From Taiwanofungus camphoratus (lineage: Eukaryota > Basidiomycota > Agaricomycetes > Polyporales > Taiwanofungaceae), in contig CP021221.1 in NCBI GenBank assembly GCA_003999685.1, positions 1,178,001-1,242,000 on the forward strand: 64,000 nt of DNA, read 5' to 3'. The notes under the pieces are model-generated. The model saw only the letters and a program-made list of their open reading frames with translations, was not told the DNA's origin and made no database searches. This document shows positions 22,138 to 32,070 of the stretch, in pieces. The position numbers and the translations under genes were made by a program. Within the stretch, counting starts at the first letter, position 1, and each line of letters starts with the position of its first letter.

Positions 22138-23028
22138 ATGGAAGCATGGCAACTTTTGGCTGCCTTTGCCAAAGACCCCGCTTTCAACTATGGTTGCCGT
22201 GAACTGCCTTGGTACGGTCTGTGGAACAACATTCTACGTCGGTTCGAGGAAGTTGAAGCCTGTCACATCTTCCCGCAATATCCCCTATGGCTGATCAAAC
22301 CGCAGTTACCTCCGTCTTCCCCCCCCAATCCGCAAGAGCTAAGTTCTGATGATGATATGTCCACAGGAGGGTTTGATCCTGTCCCTCTATTGCGAATGCG
22401 ACTTGATCAAGGGCAGTTAACTTCACCTTCCACGAAGTCATGGTCACCTCCATCATCTCCCCTTACCCGCAAATCATTGGCTGCCGGCCACTCCGAACTT
22501 CCCATGTTGCGAGGCCACAGCCCTGACTCGCCTATCATCCCTGCAGCTCCAAAGATCTCAACACAAGAAAGCGAGTCTCATAAAGTCACCGATTTCGCTG
22601 TCTTGCAGTTGCGCAGTGGCCCTCGAGTGATCTATGATTATGTCATCCCGATCATTGTTGAGATTAAAGGGGAAGCTGACGAAGATGGTGAAAAGCTGTT
22701 CAAAGCTCAGGTGCAAGTAGAAGAGCAGGTCAAGTACCTGTTCTCCTCACGACGTCAACCTGCTGTCATCGCTATTGCAGTCTCTGGATCAGTTTGGAGA
22801 TGGGCTCAAATTAACAAGAAGGATTTTCAATGGACATATGGTCGTTTTGATGATGAAGACTACATTCCGTCTGATGACATACTTGAGTCTGATTCTGAAT
22901 GGTCAGATGATTATGAGTTGGGGACGAACCGTTCAAACAGAATGCTGGCCAAAATGCATCGTTGGGTGAGAGGTGCCTTTCGAATTGGCCTGGATCCATC
23001 TCTGCCCATTCCTCGTCTGGAACCATGA
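22138..23028 (+). CDS. Putative PD-(D/E)XK-like protein of unknown function
   Basis: A single exon encodes 296 aa from ATG 22138; an in-frame ATG at 22105 would add 11 residues. Residues 1-50 are hydrophobic/aromatic (LPWYGLWNNILRRFEE). Residues 55-145 are Pro/Ser-rich and probably disordered. The core from about 148 to 225 reads KVTDFAVLQL, then PIIVEIKGEADED, then QVQVEEQVKYLF and VIAIAVSGSVWRWAQI. The spacing of Asp152 and Glu175-Ile-Lys177 followed by a Gln-containing helix fits the D...ExK layout of PD-(D/E)XK nuclease folds, as found in many fungal accessory proteins. The C-terminus is acidic (DDEDYIPSDDILESDSEWSDD) and ends in a basic helix. It lies just inside the left arm of the array. 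Fold assignment is inference; it may be an inactive homologue. Confidence 0.6.
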   Translation: MEAWQLLAAFAKDPAFNYGCRELPWYGLWNNILRRFEEVEACHIFPQYPLWLIKPQLPPSSPPNPQELSSDDDMSTGGFDPVPLLRMRLDQGQLTSPSTKSWSPPSSPLTRKSLAAGHSELPMLRGHSPDSPIIPAAPKISTQESESHKVTDFAVLQLRSGPRVIYDYVIPIIVEIKGEADEDGEKLFKAQVQVEEQVKYLFSSRRQPAVIAIAVSGSVWRWAQINKKDFQWTYGRFDDEDYIPSDDILESDSEWSDDYELGTNRSNRMLAKMHRWVRGAFRIGLDPSLPIPRLEP

Positions 23029-23589
23029 CTTGTACGTGAGTTGTTCTTCAAACCGATGGTGCGGTGTCACTGACAATGTTGGCAACAGATCATTCCTGAA
23101 TTGCCGAATTGCTCTTGAATATCCTCACCAATGGAGTTAGTTGTGCGTCCACCAGTCAATTTCTTTCTCAAATGTCTTCATTTTGTGGTTTTACTTTACA
23201 CCGTGATCATATACTGCTAGGATGCATCACAAGTCTAAATGTATGATCGGCTTAGCAGTAGCCCAGCAGTAGCCACATCTGTTATGACAAATGTAGTCCT
23301 ACATGTATTGTACCGTACCAACTTTATGAATTCATGTAGCCAGGGATGCAATCGAACACAATCTTGCACACCAGACGACTGGTTCTAAACATCACCAATT
23401 TGTAGGCCACCAACAAGACACCTAGTGGACACTATGTATCACAATCACAAACTTTTACCACCATACCCATCACACAATCTCCCTCCTCATAATCCACCTA
23501 TCACGTACTGGTGTTCATCCACCCCGTTTATCTTGCGCGCAATCTACTCACCCACTCTGCACAGCCGGAAGGGGAATCCAAAGTGAGAG
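23029..23589. other. Intergenic, no gene seen
   Basis: This 561-bp AT-richer stretch has no supported frame. A CAAGACACCTAGTGGACACTATGTA segment near 23412-23436 resembles one at 26785-26810. The right end runs into the nucleoporin-derived fragment. Confidence 0.4.
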
Positions 23590-23895
23590 GAGGTTCTGAT
23601 GTAACAGGAGTGGTCATAGACGGCGCAGGAATAGGTGCTTGAGTAACGTTCAATGCGCGAACAGTAACTGCAAAGTTTCCACTTGTGAAAAACACATCGA
23701 AGGACAGCAGGTTTGCAGTTTCTATCGCCTGCATGGGCTTATCTGTGGCTTCGACGGATGTGGTTGCCAGGGTACTTGAAGCTGGAATAGCCACTCGCTT
23801 TCCTTCCACACCTCTATGGCGGCGTTCTGTGACAATAGCTGTAGTTTGCTGGTCCTGCATTTCCTACTTAGACTATTTAGAACGCACCTCGATGT
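23590..23895 (-). pseudogene. Decayed fragment of the FG nucleoporin gene
   Basis: The DNA aligns, with divergence, to about 40500-40855 in exon 6 of the nucleoporin gene at 38953-42950, on the same strand. The reading frame is preserved for about 90 codons: AIPASSTLATTSVEATDKP here against AIPASTTPAPSITFATPTEKP there, then ALNVTQAPIPAPSMTTPVTS against LNVPKASTPAPFTTTPATS. At the upstream end the YYSKWEKQ region contains in-frame stops, which would lie inside an intron if the GTACGA donor near 23915 and ATGCAG acceptor near 23857 were used. It directly adjoins the dihydroxylase-derived piece. Confidence 0.65.
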
Positions 23896-24330
23896 ACAAA
23901 ATCTTCGTACCTTTGTAGTAGTATATCTCCTCCGAGAAACTAAACTTTGCAAGTGCCTCCTCGGCTGCACGGAGACGCTCATCTGGAAGGGCTTCCCGAC
24001 GGGAACATGCTTAAAGGAGCTGCTCGTGCTTGATATGTAGGCAGTGGATGGAGGAGGCGCGAACCTCGAGAGCAAAATAGCCCATCTGCTTGTCGTCGGC
24101 GGAGTCACGGTGGGTCATTTTGGTGCGCTTGAGGAGCGCAGGCTGCCCGTTGCTGCCCGTTGGGCCCGAGGAGCGCATCCCTGGTCACGGCCGGTTGGTA
24201 AGGAGACTAGTACTAGTCGGCCCCATCGGGTGGGATGTTTCTGGTACAAATCAAAGGTCAGTGTGGGTGCGCCGATGTCGCCGGACCAAGAGAAGCCATC
24301 ATTTGAGAGCGAGCACGCCGTGCTGCCCCC
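23896..24330 (-). pseudogene. Decayed fragment of the TPA1 5' region (promoter and exon 1)
   Basis: The DNA aligns to about 17715-18145 of the prolyl dihydroxylase gene, same strand. Recognisable pieces are GQPALLKR (near 24150), YFALEV where the parent has HFAPEV, and FSEEIYYYK where the parent has FSEKETDIYK. The first ATG is lost, and a deletion of a few bases in the QSAPFKHA region shifts the frame, so no product related to the parent is expected. The parent promoter is also represented (24190-24330). It abuts the nucleoporin fragment at about 23900-23925. Confidence 0.7.
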
Positions 24331-24615
24331 GGACCGCTGGTGAGAGTAGCTCGGACTCGTCAGGATGCAGGACAGCAACGAGACTGAAAAGTCGGCGAGC
24401 AGATTGTAGGCGTGGGAGTCTTGACCAGACACCCACCAAGTTGAAGACGCACCTTCATCCTACATACCGCGTTTCAAGTCAGCATACAAAGGCCCAAGCG
24501 GAAGATATTGGAGTGCAAGTGCTCAGTTGCGAGTGCTCGTTCAAAAGAGAATCTAGATTCGCTCTCCTTAGATATATACCCTCAATGGATTATTCTGAGC
24601 GACCATTGGCATTAG
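24331..24615. other. Intergenic, no gene seen
   Basis: Sequence between the dihydroxylase-derived fragment and the next family copy. I see no supported frame or repeat. Confidence 0.35.
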
Positions 24616-25150
24616 CACACACCTTCAATGACAACCCTCGCATGTCGGGCGCGCATTCCGCGTCAACGTCAGAAGAACCACTGGCGGACATCAGCAGCGG
24701 TTCCACCGTCACATCCCCCGCCCGACACCGCTCGATGAATACCGTGAGAGACCAGTCTATCACAAACTACGGCGTGTCCAGCGTCTTGTACGGCGCGGGC
24801 TCCGTTCCATCCGTCGATGCCTTGAGCAGCGCCTCATCATCCAGATCCATGATGTCCTTGAATTTCTCCAGTCGCTGCGCCGCCTCTGGTAAGCGGTATG
24901 GCTTCATCATCTGCCGGTGGAACGTCCAGTAGAGACTCTCACGCCCCCACCCGATCAGCTCGAGCAGCGGTACTTTCCACGACAGCCACTGCGCCGCGGC
25001 ACTCACCAGCGCGGCCGTATAGCTCTCCATTCCATTCCGTTCCGCCCTTGTATGTATGACTAGGCAGCGGATCAGCGTGAGTTGCACGGCGCGTTCGATG
25101 TTAGTGATATAGCCGTAATGAACGGGGTTGCGGATCCAATATTTGGACAT
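24616..25150 (-). pseudogene. ORFan family, copy D with an early stop
   Basis: Starts MSKYWIRNPVHYGYITN at 25150 and reads 127 codons in frame through MMKPYRLPEAAQRLEKFKDIMDL and STDGTEPAPYKTLDTP. There a TAG replaces the Gln of the family block TPQFVIDW. Beyond it the same frame continues to match (FVIDWSLT, IERCRAGDVTVEPLL, then PDMRGLSLK near 24630), so the copy is otherwise close to full length. The WIGRGRKGPCF block is shortened. Whether the 128-residue truncated product is made is unknown. Confidence 0.65.
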
Positions 25151-25372
25151 CACGAATCTGTTGTCGTAAGATTAACGTTGAGCGACGAGTTTGAACGATT
25201 GAAGCAACTAGAGCTTACCAGCAGATGAAGGAAGCTGAGCTGAAGGTGCGGAGATTCGTGTCACATGATGGTTTTCAGTAGGTATTTCTTCTTTGCCAAA
25301 TATCCAAGCAAAAGACACTGGAAAGAGATAAAGGAGTGAAGATCATTATGTTGTGAGGGTGTCATATCCCAA

Positions 25373-25912
25373 TTAACGGAATTCACACTCGCGATCCTCT
25401 GCATCAGATTCCTTCAGCGACAGCCGCTGCATATTGGATGCGCAGTCAGCATCAACGCAAGCAGACGCCAGCAGCTTCTCTACCGTCACCTCTCCCGTAC
25501 GATACCGTTTGAGGAACGACGTGAACGTCCAAACTGCGGCGTGTCCACCGTTTTGCATGACGCTGGCTCCGGCCCATCCGCTGACGCCAACAGCAGCGGT
25601 TCGCCGCCCGGGCCCACGATCTGCTTGACCTTCTCCGACAGCTGCGCTGCCTCGAGTGTGCGGTGTGGCTTCATCACCCGTCGGTGAAACGTCCAGCAAG
25701 CACTGCTGCGCCCGCGCCCGATCCACGCGCTCGCATCGCTCAGCTCGGGCATCGGCACCGTGCGCGAGAGCCGCCGCTATACACTCTTCGGACCCGTGGC
25801 GTTCGGCCCTTTCACGTAGGTCCGGGTTGTGGATAAGCGCGAGCTGCACGGCGCGTTCGATGTCGATGATGTAGCCGCACACGACGGGGTTGGGGTCCCA
25901 ATATAATGCCAT
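25373..25912 (-). pseudogene. ORFan family, shifted copy E
   Basis: Starts MALYWDPNPVVCGYIIDIER and matches the family for about 45 codons (QLALIHNPDLRERAERHG). The middle third reads correctly only in another frame (ELSDASAWIGRG, MKPHRTLEAAQLSEKVK, SADGPEPASCKT), and the frame of the start resumes at WTFTSFLKRYRTGEVTVEKLL to the end. Two compensating shifts give a 179-codon frame with a scrambled centre. It defines a second subtype, also present as short 5' fragments at 20690 and 31975. Confidence 0.65.
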
Positions 25913-27051
25913 CTGTCGTCGAAAGAGCGCTGAGCGACAGGAGCCTACAGACAGAGATGGGATGCGGGACGTGCAGGTGCGAATCTGCGCACTTGAAGGC
26001 GTTGGGTGGACGCTAGTCCGCCCTCGTCTGCGGCAGAGAGGAAGGTGGACGTACGGGAGGATGGCGTGAGCTGAAGGCTGCGCGGCGAATACCGCCCAGA
26101 TAAATTATTTTTTTGCTGTCTACGGAGCGTGTACTGGTGCGAGCCCAAGACGGTGCGGTGGGCGATGATGGAAACAGAGAGCGCGCGCGCGAACGCGGAT
26201 GTGGGCTGGCGGGAGATCTCTTCGCTCGGCCGCCCTGGCACAAAAGCATCTCTAGCTCATGCTACAGTAGCGAGAGTGCGCGCCGTTCGCACTCCGAGCG
26301 GGGGAGAAACGTCTGAGGCGAATCATCATTACATCAAAGACGCGAACGGCGTTTCGTCCTTGCAAGGGGTGGCGTTAAACCAAGATGGGGTGAAACAGGA
26401 TCCCCTTGGGTATCCAGCGACTGCGCGCCGTGATTGTCTGCTTCAACAGCTCAGTCGGCGAATAAGTGCGTCGCGCACGCTGCAGGATTGTCACGCAGCG
26501 GTGGCCACCGACCTCAACGAAATGGCAGCCAGGACGCACGAGCATCGCGCGCATCTATCCATCTATGCATTACAGCGAACGTAGTCGAATCATACATACC
26601 GTACCGTACCAAACCATACCATACCATAATTTCAAAGTTCAAACCGCAGGGTTCCAATTCTAAACAGCAAACGCAGCTGCACGACCGCGCACGGCCGTCG
26701 ACCGCCACAGAAGTGAAGAGCGGCTGCCATTGCCAAAGCCATAGCCGGCGCCGAGAACTACTGCACACCAAACATGGACGTACAAGAAGACACCTAGTAG
26801 ACACTATGTACCGCGCTCGCGCCGCAAGGGCGCGCGCGGGCATAAATACCACAGACGAGACCGGGGTAAGGGCGTGGGCGGCCAGCCAGGCCGAGCCGAG
26901 AGAGAACGCGAGTCAGACAAGGACGGAAAGAAAGGGGGGACAACAGGGGCGGCGGGGCGCGAGGGAGGGAGGGGTGGATTACTTTACAGTAGAGACAGTG
27001 ACAACAGACACGAACACGGACACGGACACAGACAGCGCACACGGACGCGCG
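25913..27051. other. Intergenic, no gene seen
   Basis: This 1.1-kb stretch has several long open frames on both strands but none with recognisable domains, intron logic or family matches; GC-rich composition explains them. It holds a short CATAC/TACCG tandem run near 26598-26632 and a GACACG-type hexamer run near 27008-27045, just past the stop of the membrane-protein gene. Confidence 0.4.
27008..27045. repeat. Hexamer-like simple repeat (GACACG)n
   Basis: About six imperfect units of ACACGG/GACACG lie immediately downstream of the stop codon of the minus-strand gene that ends at 27052, probably in its 3' UTR. Confidence 0.6.
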
Positions 27052-28156
27052 TCACAGCAACAAGCTGCTCGCGTCCTTCTCGCACCCGCTCTCCCTTCTC
27101 GACGGCGCCGGCCGCGAGCCCGGCCGCGCGCCGTGGTGGCGGTGCGAGTGCGAGTGCGCGTGCGAACTGTATGAGCGGCTGTGCCGGTGCGCGCGCGGGC
27201 TGCCCATCGCGCCCTTCCCGCCCATCGCGCCCATCTCGGTCCTGCCCTCCTCCACAGCCCGCGTCGAGATCCACGCCTCCGTCGCGTGCATCTTGCGTGC
27301 GTCCTGCTCGCTCAGCCCGCCGAGCGGCACGGGCGCGTACACGCACACGTCGTCTGCGGACAGCGTGCGCACGGCAGATCCAGGCCCGGACCCAGGCGAC
27401 GTCGGCGACGGCAGGAGATAGATGCGCCGGAGCGCGTCCGTGCTGAGGGGGCGGAGACCCGTGTGCGATTTTCCGGCGCTGAAGGCGTCACGGGCTAGGT
27501 AGCAGTAGTACTTGGAGAGCGCAACGACAATGTGCAGCTGTAGGAAGGGGATGTCAGCAGTGCACGGCGGTCAAAGAGGGGCAGCAAGGCAGGCACGTAC
27601 GCGGATGACGATGAGGATGAACATGACGCCGATGACGGCGACGATGGCGCGCTCGAACCAAAGCTCGCAGTTTTCGAGGTTGAGGCCCATTTCGACCATG
27701 TCGCGCATGAAGTCGCCGTGGCGGGAGAGCTCCTCGCAAACGGTGGCGCGTAAGAGGGGGCGGGTGAAGGCGGCGTAGCCGAGGAGGAGGGTGGAGGCGG
27801 AGACAAAGGCGAGGTCGGCGATGGAGTAGTCACGGTAGAAGCGCACGAAGGAGGGGACGGTCTAGGCGAGCGTGAGGGGTGAGAGATCGAGACTGGGAAG
27901 CGAAGAGACGCACCTTGGCGAGACCAACGGCGCCTGCGAGGCTAGCAAGGGCAGCGGAGGCAAAGTAGGCGGAGACGAGGCCCCAGATGAGCTTGAGGCT
28001 GTCTACACGCCAGACATCGCTGGATGCTTCCCACTCAGACTCGGACTCCCAGCCAAGGACACGCCAGGAGGCGAGGAGGCGGACAGCGACGATGGAGTTG
28101 AAGAGGGCGCTGGTGAGTGCTGCGGCGAGGGAGACAGACCTGAGGGGTTTGGACAT
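27052..28156 (-). CDS. Four-helix integral membrane protein, unknown function
   Basis: Three exons (28156-27914, 27861-27601, 27537-27052) give 329 aa. Hydrophobic segments lie at about residues 8-28 (SVSLAAALTSALFNSIVAVRL), 55-80 (LIWGLVSAYFASAALASLAGAV), 98-115 (LAFVSASTLLLGYAAF) and 152-172 (AIVAVIGVMFILIVIR). The loop between 2 and 4 is charged. The C-terminal 150 residues are cytosolic-looking: Pro/Gly-rich, then a His/Ser/Arg-rich tail (HRHSRSYSSHAHSHSHRHH). I know similar fungal hypothetical proteins only by layout; no transport or catalytic signature is seen. The His-rich tail could bind metal, but this is speculation. It lies in the spacer between the inverted repeat arms. Confidence 0.75.
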
Positions 28157-29225
28157 GTAAAGTGAGTTGTGAGCGGGCAAGGTGGGAAATGGGACAAGGA
28201 AAGCGGTGGCGGACAAGCACGGGATCTCTCGGTGGGGGGGGACGGTGATGGCTGCGGCACACTGACCTCTCGAAGCGACGCGTCATGCCGGGCTGGCTGG
28301 GAGAATGAAAATGGCTTGCAAGGTGAATGTGCGGGGCAGGGCAAGCAGTAAAGGGCGACGGAGCGAGGACAAGGAAGGAAGAGGAGACGGGCCTCTGAGC
28401 TGCAACGGAGCCGGAGAAGAAGCAAGCACACAAAAGGAGCTGCTCTTAGAAATGGCACAACACACACGGCGCCAATCGGGACCACGCCTAATCTCTCTCA
28501 GTAAGCACTCGGCACCCTCGGCACAGCCATATCGGGCACCTGTCTTTGCCCGCCCGCCCATCTCCCCGCCCCACCGCCTCATACATAGTCCACTCACTAC
28601 TCCTGCTGCGCGCGCGTCGATGCAAGATAAGGGCCGCAGCTCGGAGAACAACGCGCCAGCCATGATCACCGTCTGCCATCGTCGCACTCGGTAAGCATCG
28701 GCGTTTGACATCACCCCGATGACTAATCACACCCTGTCCGCGGCGCACGGCCCCGTCGTCCTCACGCGCACGCTCCTATGCAGTCGCGCGTATATACAGA
28801 TGTGCATGTCGAGGTCCAAGCTCCCGCACGCCGTGTACTCTGCTCTCAGCTGCGACCCCGCTGGCAGTATATCTGCTAAACGCGCGATGCTATTGATCAT
28901 CATGACACCTCCCTTCTGACCACTGCCCATAAGTATCCATTGTCCCTCACGCGCACCTGCCTGATGTGTCCGCAAAACGCGTCCCCCGCATGCATCCAGG
29001 CGAGGCTGACAAACAGCCATCACTGTGCCGGACAAGGTGCTTAGCAAGCCCACAACTGGAAGAGTGAATGGCAGCCTGGCAGGTGCGAATCGCACCACAA
29101 CTGTTCGTGAACGTTCAAGCGTCTAGAGCTGCCCAGATCGCCTGGTATCTCTCCTTGCCTCTATTGTACAAAGTCACGTGCACAGTCCCTTTGCGCCCCC
29201 ATCCAGCGCGTAACGCCAGAGAGGC
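28157..29225. other. Intergenic: promoter of the membrane protein and RCF2-2 terminator
   Basis: About 1.07 kb between two minus-strand genes. The left part holds the promoter of the gene starting at 28156. No supported frame, repeat or RNA gene in the rest. Confidence 0.4.
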
Positions 29226-30454
29226 TCACACCGCCTTCCCCGGCCGCGCACCGGGCGCGCCTTGCTTCCTCGCCTTCTCCTCGCGCACCTCCGCCTCGAC
29301 GATGTCGCGCCACGAGTGGTCCGACTCCTGCACCCGGACGCCGATTGAACAGAGCACAGACAACATCGAATAACGAGCCATGAACGAAGAATGAAGAGCA
29401 ACGAGTAATATACGTCACCGTCAGCGCACGCCCACCTTCAAGCGCGCCAGAGGAACTCACGATGTGCCGCACCCCGCGTTCGTCCACCTCCTTGTGCCGC
29501 TTTGCGTGCGTCAGCGCGCCCGCCGCGATCAAGATACCGATCGTCAGACCCTGCGCCCACATGCGCGCCTGCACGATCTGTGTGGTCCCGTGCCGCGTAT
29601 ATCAGCATCACCCGGCCTCCAGCCTCTACCGCTGCTCCTCAGGCACACGCACCTTCTGCGGGAAAGTCTGGTATCTGCGAGGAGTGTCAGCATCTGCTAT
29701 CCACGGACATCGTTGCGCCTCCGGGCAGCGGGGAGCCGGGGGAAAGCGCGAACGAGCACGAGGGATAGTGAATGAGGGGAGAGGCAAGGGGAACGCTGAG
29801 AGGCCAAACGAGGGCACTCACGGGTCGCGCATGATCCACCCGAACGCGCCGACCATGCTCGCAGCCCACGCGCCGCCGATAAGGCCGTACTCGTGGCGCG
29901 CGGCCGTGTCCTTCAGCTTTTGCATAGGCGTGAGCGCCTCCCAGCGCGCGCGCTCCCGTGCCTCTTGCGTGTCGAGCTCCTGCTTGCCCACACCGGTCCT
30001 GTATGAAGCCCGCCAGTCACTCAGTCAGTCAGACGTCAGCCGGTCAGTCCCGTGCACTAGTCACGAAGGGAACCTGCGGGCGCGAATGGGGACAGGAGAA
30101 ATAGGAGGCAGAACGACCGAAAGGGGCAAGGCGAAGCGGCACGCACCAGCGCAACTTCTCGAAGCGCATGCCGGCATGCTCGGCGGGGATGATGAAGCTG
30201 GGGACGGCGACGACGACGATGCCGAACGCCTTGAGGTTGCGCGGGAGCGCGCGGTAGTACGCCCAGCGCTGGTTGAGGAGGTACGCGCCGGGCAGCGCGA
30301 GCGCAAGACCGCCCGCGAGGCCCTTCAGCCCGCCCGCGACGGTCGCGCGCATCTGCGCGTCCTGCTCTTCCTTCGTCGTGAGCTGCGTGTGCGGTTCCGT
30401 CAGCGCTGCGTGGCTCGTCTCAGTGTGGGGAGGCGGGAGGCGGCGTACCTTCAT
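29226..30454 (-). CDS. RCF2: Respiratory supercomplex factor 2 homologue (HIG1 domain), copy 2
   Basis: A second Rcf2-like protein. Six exons (30454-30449, 30382-30147, 29998-29822, 29674-29653, 29577-29461, 29327-29226) give 219 aa. The first exon again holds only ATG AAG, and splicing yields MKLTTKEEQDAQMRATVAGG, matching copy 1 MKFATQEQ. Two hydrophobic segments follow (GLAGGLALALPGAYLL, FGIVVVAVPSFII). The HIG1 part is LIGGAWAASMVGAFGWIM, then PQKIVQARMWAQGLTIGILI. It ends DHSWRDIVEAEVREEKAR, where copy 1 has DHSWANMVEEFQEEEK. It has two more introns than copy 1, one of 148 bp, and a more GC-rich coding sequence. Probably an old duplicate, perhaps used under different oxygen or growth states; that is inference. 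Confidence 0.88.
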
Positions 30455-30829
30455 GATTGTCTAATTGCGAGTGTCTATCACGGTGCTGGGTGGGACGGGG
30501 ACGAGGGGTTAGGTTAGCGAGAGTGCAGGCCCTGGCTGAGCCTATAAACGCGGCCGGGCATGACATCAAGCCTGCGTGCAGCTCAGCCTGCAGGGCGCGC
30601 TGGGCGGCGCCGCCCGGCTGTCCTGGGACACGGCGTCGACGTCATAAGTGCATGGGACCTCGGTAACCCGGTGTATGGATTTGTCAGCAAGTGTTTCCGA
30701 GTCTGTCCGCCATGGCGCGTGACCGAGACGCGGTGCGCGTTGAGGACACGTCCCGGCAGGTAATTGTCCCCCCTCCAAGCCTGCTTTTCCTCTCCGAGCG
30801 GCGAGTCAGGCTCGCCTGCATGTCTAGTC
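30455..30829. other. Intergenic with a possible ORFan-family remnant
   Basis: Upstream of RCF2 copy 2. Near 30590-30640 the DNA reads GALGGAARLSWDT in the plus direction, which resembles the family block ALVSAAAQRLSWKVP of copies B and D. No start codon or further family block is attached to it. No other gene seen. Confidence 0.3.
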
Positions 30830-31438
30830 TGGTTGAGGCACCCCAACCCCGTCGTATACATCATCAACGTCGAACGTGCCGTGCAGCTCGCGCTCGTCCA
30901 CAACCCGGACCTGCGTGCAAGAGCCGTGAGCAGCGGAGGGTGGACAGCGGCGCTGCGCCGCCGTGTGGTGGCTCGCGCACACGATACCGCTGCCAGGGCT
31001 GAGCGTGGATCGGGCGCGGGCGCAGTGGCTCCGCGCTTTACCTTTCCCAGAAAGATGATGAAGCCGTACCGCATCCCTGAAGACGCGCAGCGGCTAGAGA
31101 AATTCAAGGAGATCATGCGCTTGGGTGGCGAGCCGCTGATCATGGCGTCGACGGACGGACCGGAGCCAGCGCGGTACAAGACGATGGACGCGCCGCAATT
31201 TGTGATAGACTGGACGCTCAAGTCGTTCCTCCAGCGGTGTCGGAAGGGGGAGGTGACGGTGGCGAAGTTGTTGGCTGATGCCGGCGTTGACTACGTGCCC
31301 GACATACAACGGTTGTTGCTGAAGGATGATGATGATGATGCACCATTTCGTGAGGATATGGAAGCACTGGAGAAAGGGGCCCAGCGATGTTTGGCTCGCT
31401 GGGGGTCTATCGACCGCTCAAAACCGGAGTGTAGCTAG
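30830..31438 (+). pseudogene. ORFan family, 5'-damaged copy F
   Basis: The family N-terminus begins abruptly at NPVVYIINVERAVQLALVHNPDLRAR (near 30848) without an ATG in frame; the KYWD codons are replaced by unrelated sequence. The next 40 codons run in a shifted frame, and from RFTFPRKMMKPYR (near 31038) to the stop the copy is good: EDAQRLEKFKEIMRLG, ARYKTMDAPQFVIDW, VAKLLADAGVDYVPDIQ. A Met in MMKPYR at about 31054 could start a 128-residue product. The end KPECS followed by TAG replaces the usual SEVSNN by one base change next to the conserved GTCAGT donor. The 3' flank is of the copy A type. Confidence 0.65.
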
Positions 31439-31864
31439 GTCAGTAACAACACTGGGGCCCAGAGATGCATCGCATAACCTAAGTTTATCCTTGCGGCGGT
31501 GGGATTCTCTTACATAGGGGTATTGACACTCACGATTACCTTCCACTTTCACAATGACTTGCATGGCATATTTTTGTTGCGCAGAGAGATGCGTCGTCTT
31601 ACATAGCAAGTTGACTTTACTATGGATTCCCGTGCAAAATGGACAGCGAGTGCGAAATCCTGTCTCGAGCACCACAAACATCACGAAACCTCATAAAGTT
31701 TGGTTGAGGTATAGATCTGATAGCATTCTAAAGGCTCATCAGAGTTTGGTATGATAATGTACAATGTAGCCAATTTACGAGATGCAAATGTGCCGTCGCG
31801 AGACCCAGACAGCGTCATTTCCTGATCATGTTGTCCTGATTTAGCTTTGGAAGGATTGTGTGAC
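31439..31864. other. 3' flank of copy F
   Basis: The first 120 bp match the 3' flank of copy A (AGATGCATCGC, TTACATAGGGGTATTGACACTC), then unrelated AT-rich sequence leads to the sharp inner edge of the right repeat arm. No gene seen. Confidence 0.4.
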
Positions 31865-31965
31865 ACAGATCATAATACTGGAACCTGTGAAATTGTACGC
31901 TCCTGTTACTGGATTTCTTGCTCAAATTTGATTTTTTTGAGAACAGGAAGCAATGTCTAAACATT

Positions 31966-32070
31966 GGACCCCAACCCTGTCATGTACGGCCACATCGTCG
32001 ACATCGAATGCGCCGTGCAGCTTGCGCTTATCCACAACCCGGACCTACGTGAAAGGGCCGTCGTCGATGC
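31966..32070 (+). pseudogene. ORFan family, inverted 5' fragment (right arm)
   Basis: Mirror of the fragment at 20690-20790: about 30 codons of the second subtype (DPNPVMYGHIVDIECAVQ, then HNPDLRER). The same base is missing after the TGG codon, so that change predates the duplication of the arms. Confidence 0.65.

Noticed and set aside
25913-27051. Several 60-250 codon frames in the GC-rich gap
   Set aside because: Overlapping on both strands, no conserved motif, low-complexity Arg/Ala/Thr composition.
30383-30454. Unspliced start MKVRRLPPPH for RCF2 copy 2
   Set aside because: The frame is open, but splicing to the ACACGCAG acceptor gives MKLTTKEEQ, matching copy 1 and yeast Rcf2.
29462-30517. 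351-codon plus-strand open frame opposite RCF2 copy 2
   Set aside because: The minus strand carries a clean six-exon gene with family motifs; the plus frame is a GC-rich shadow.
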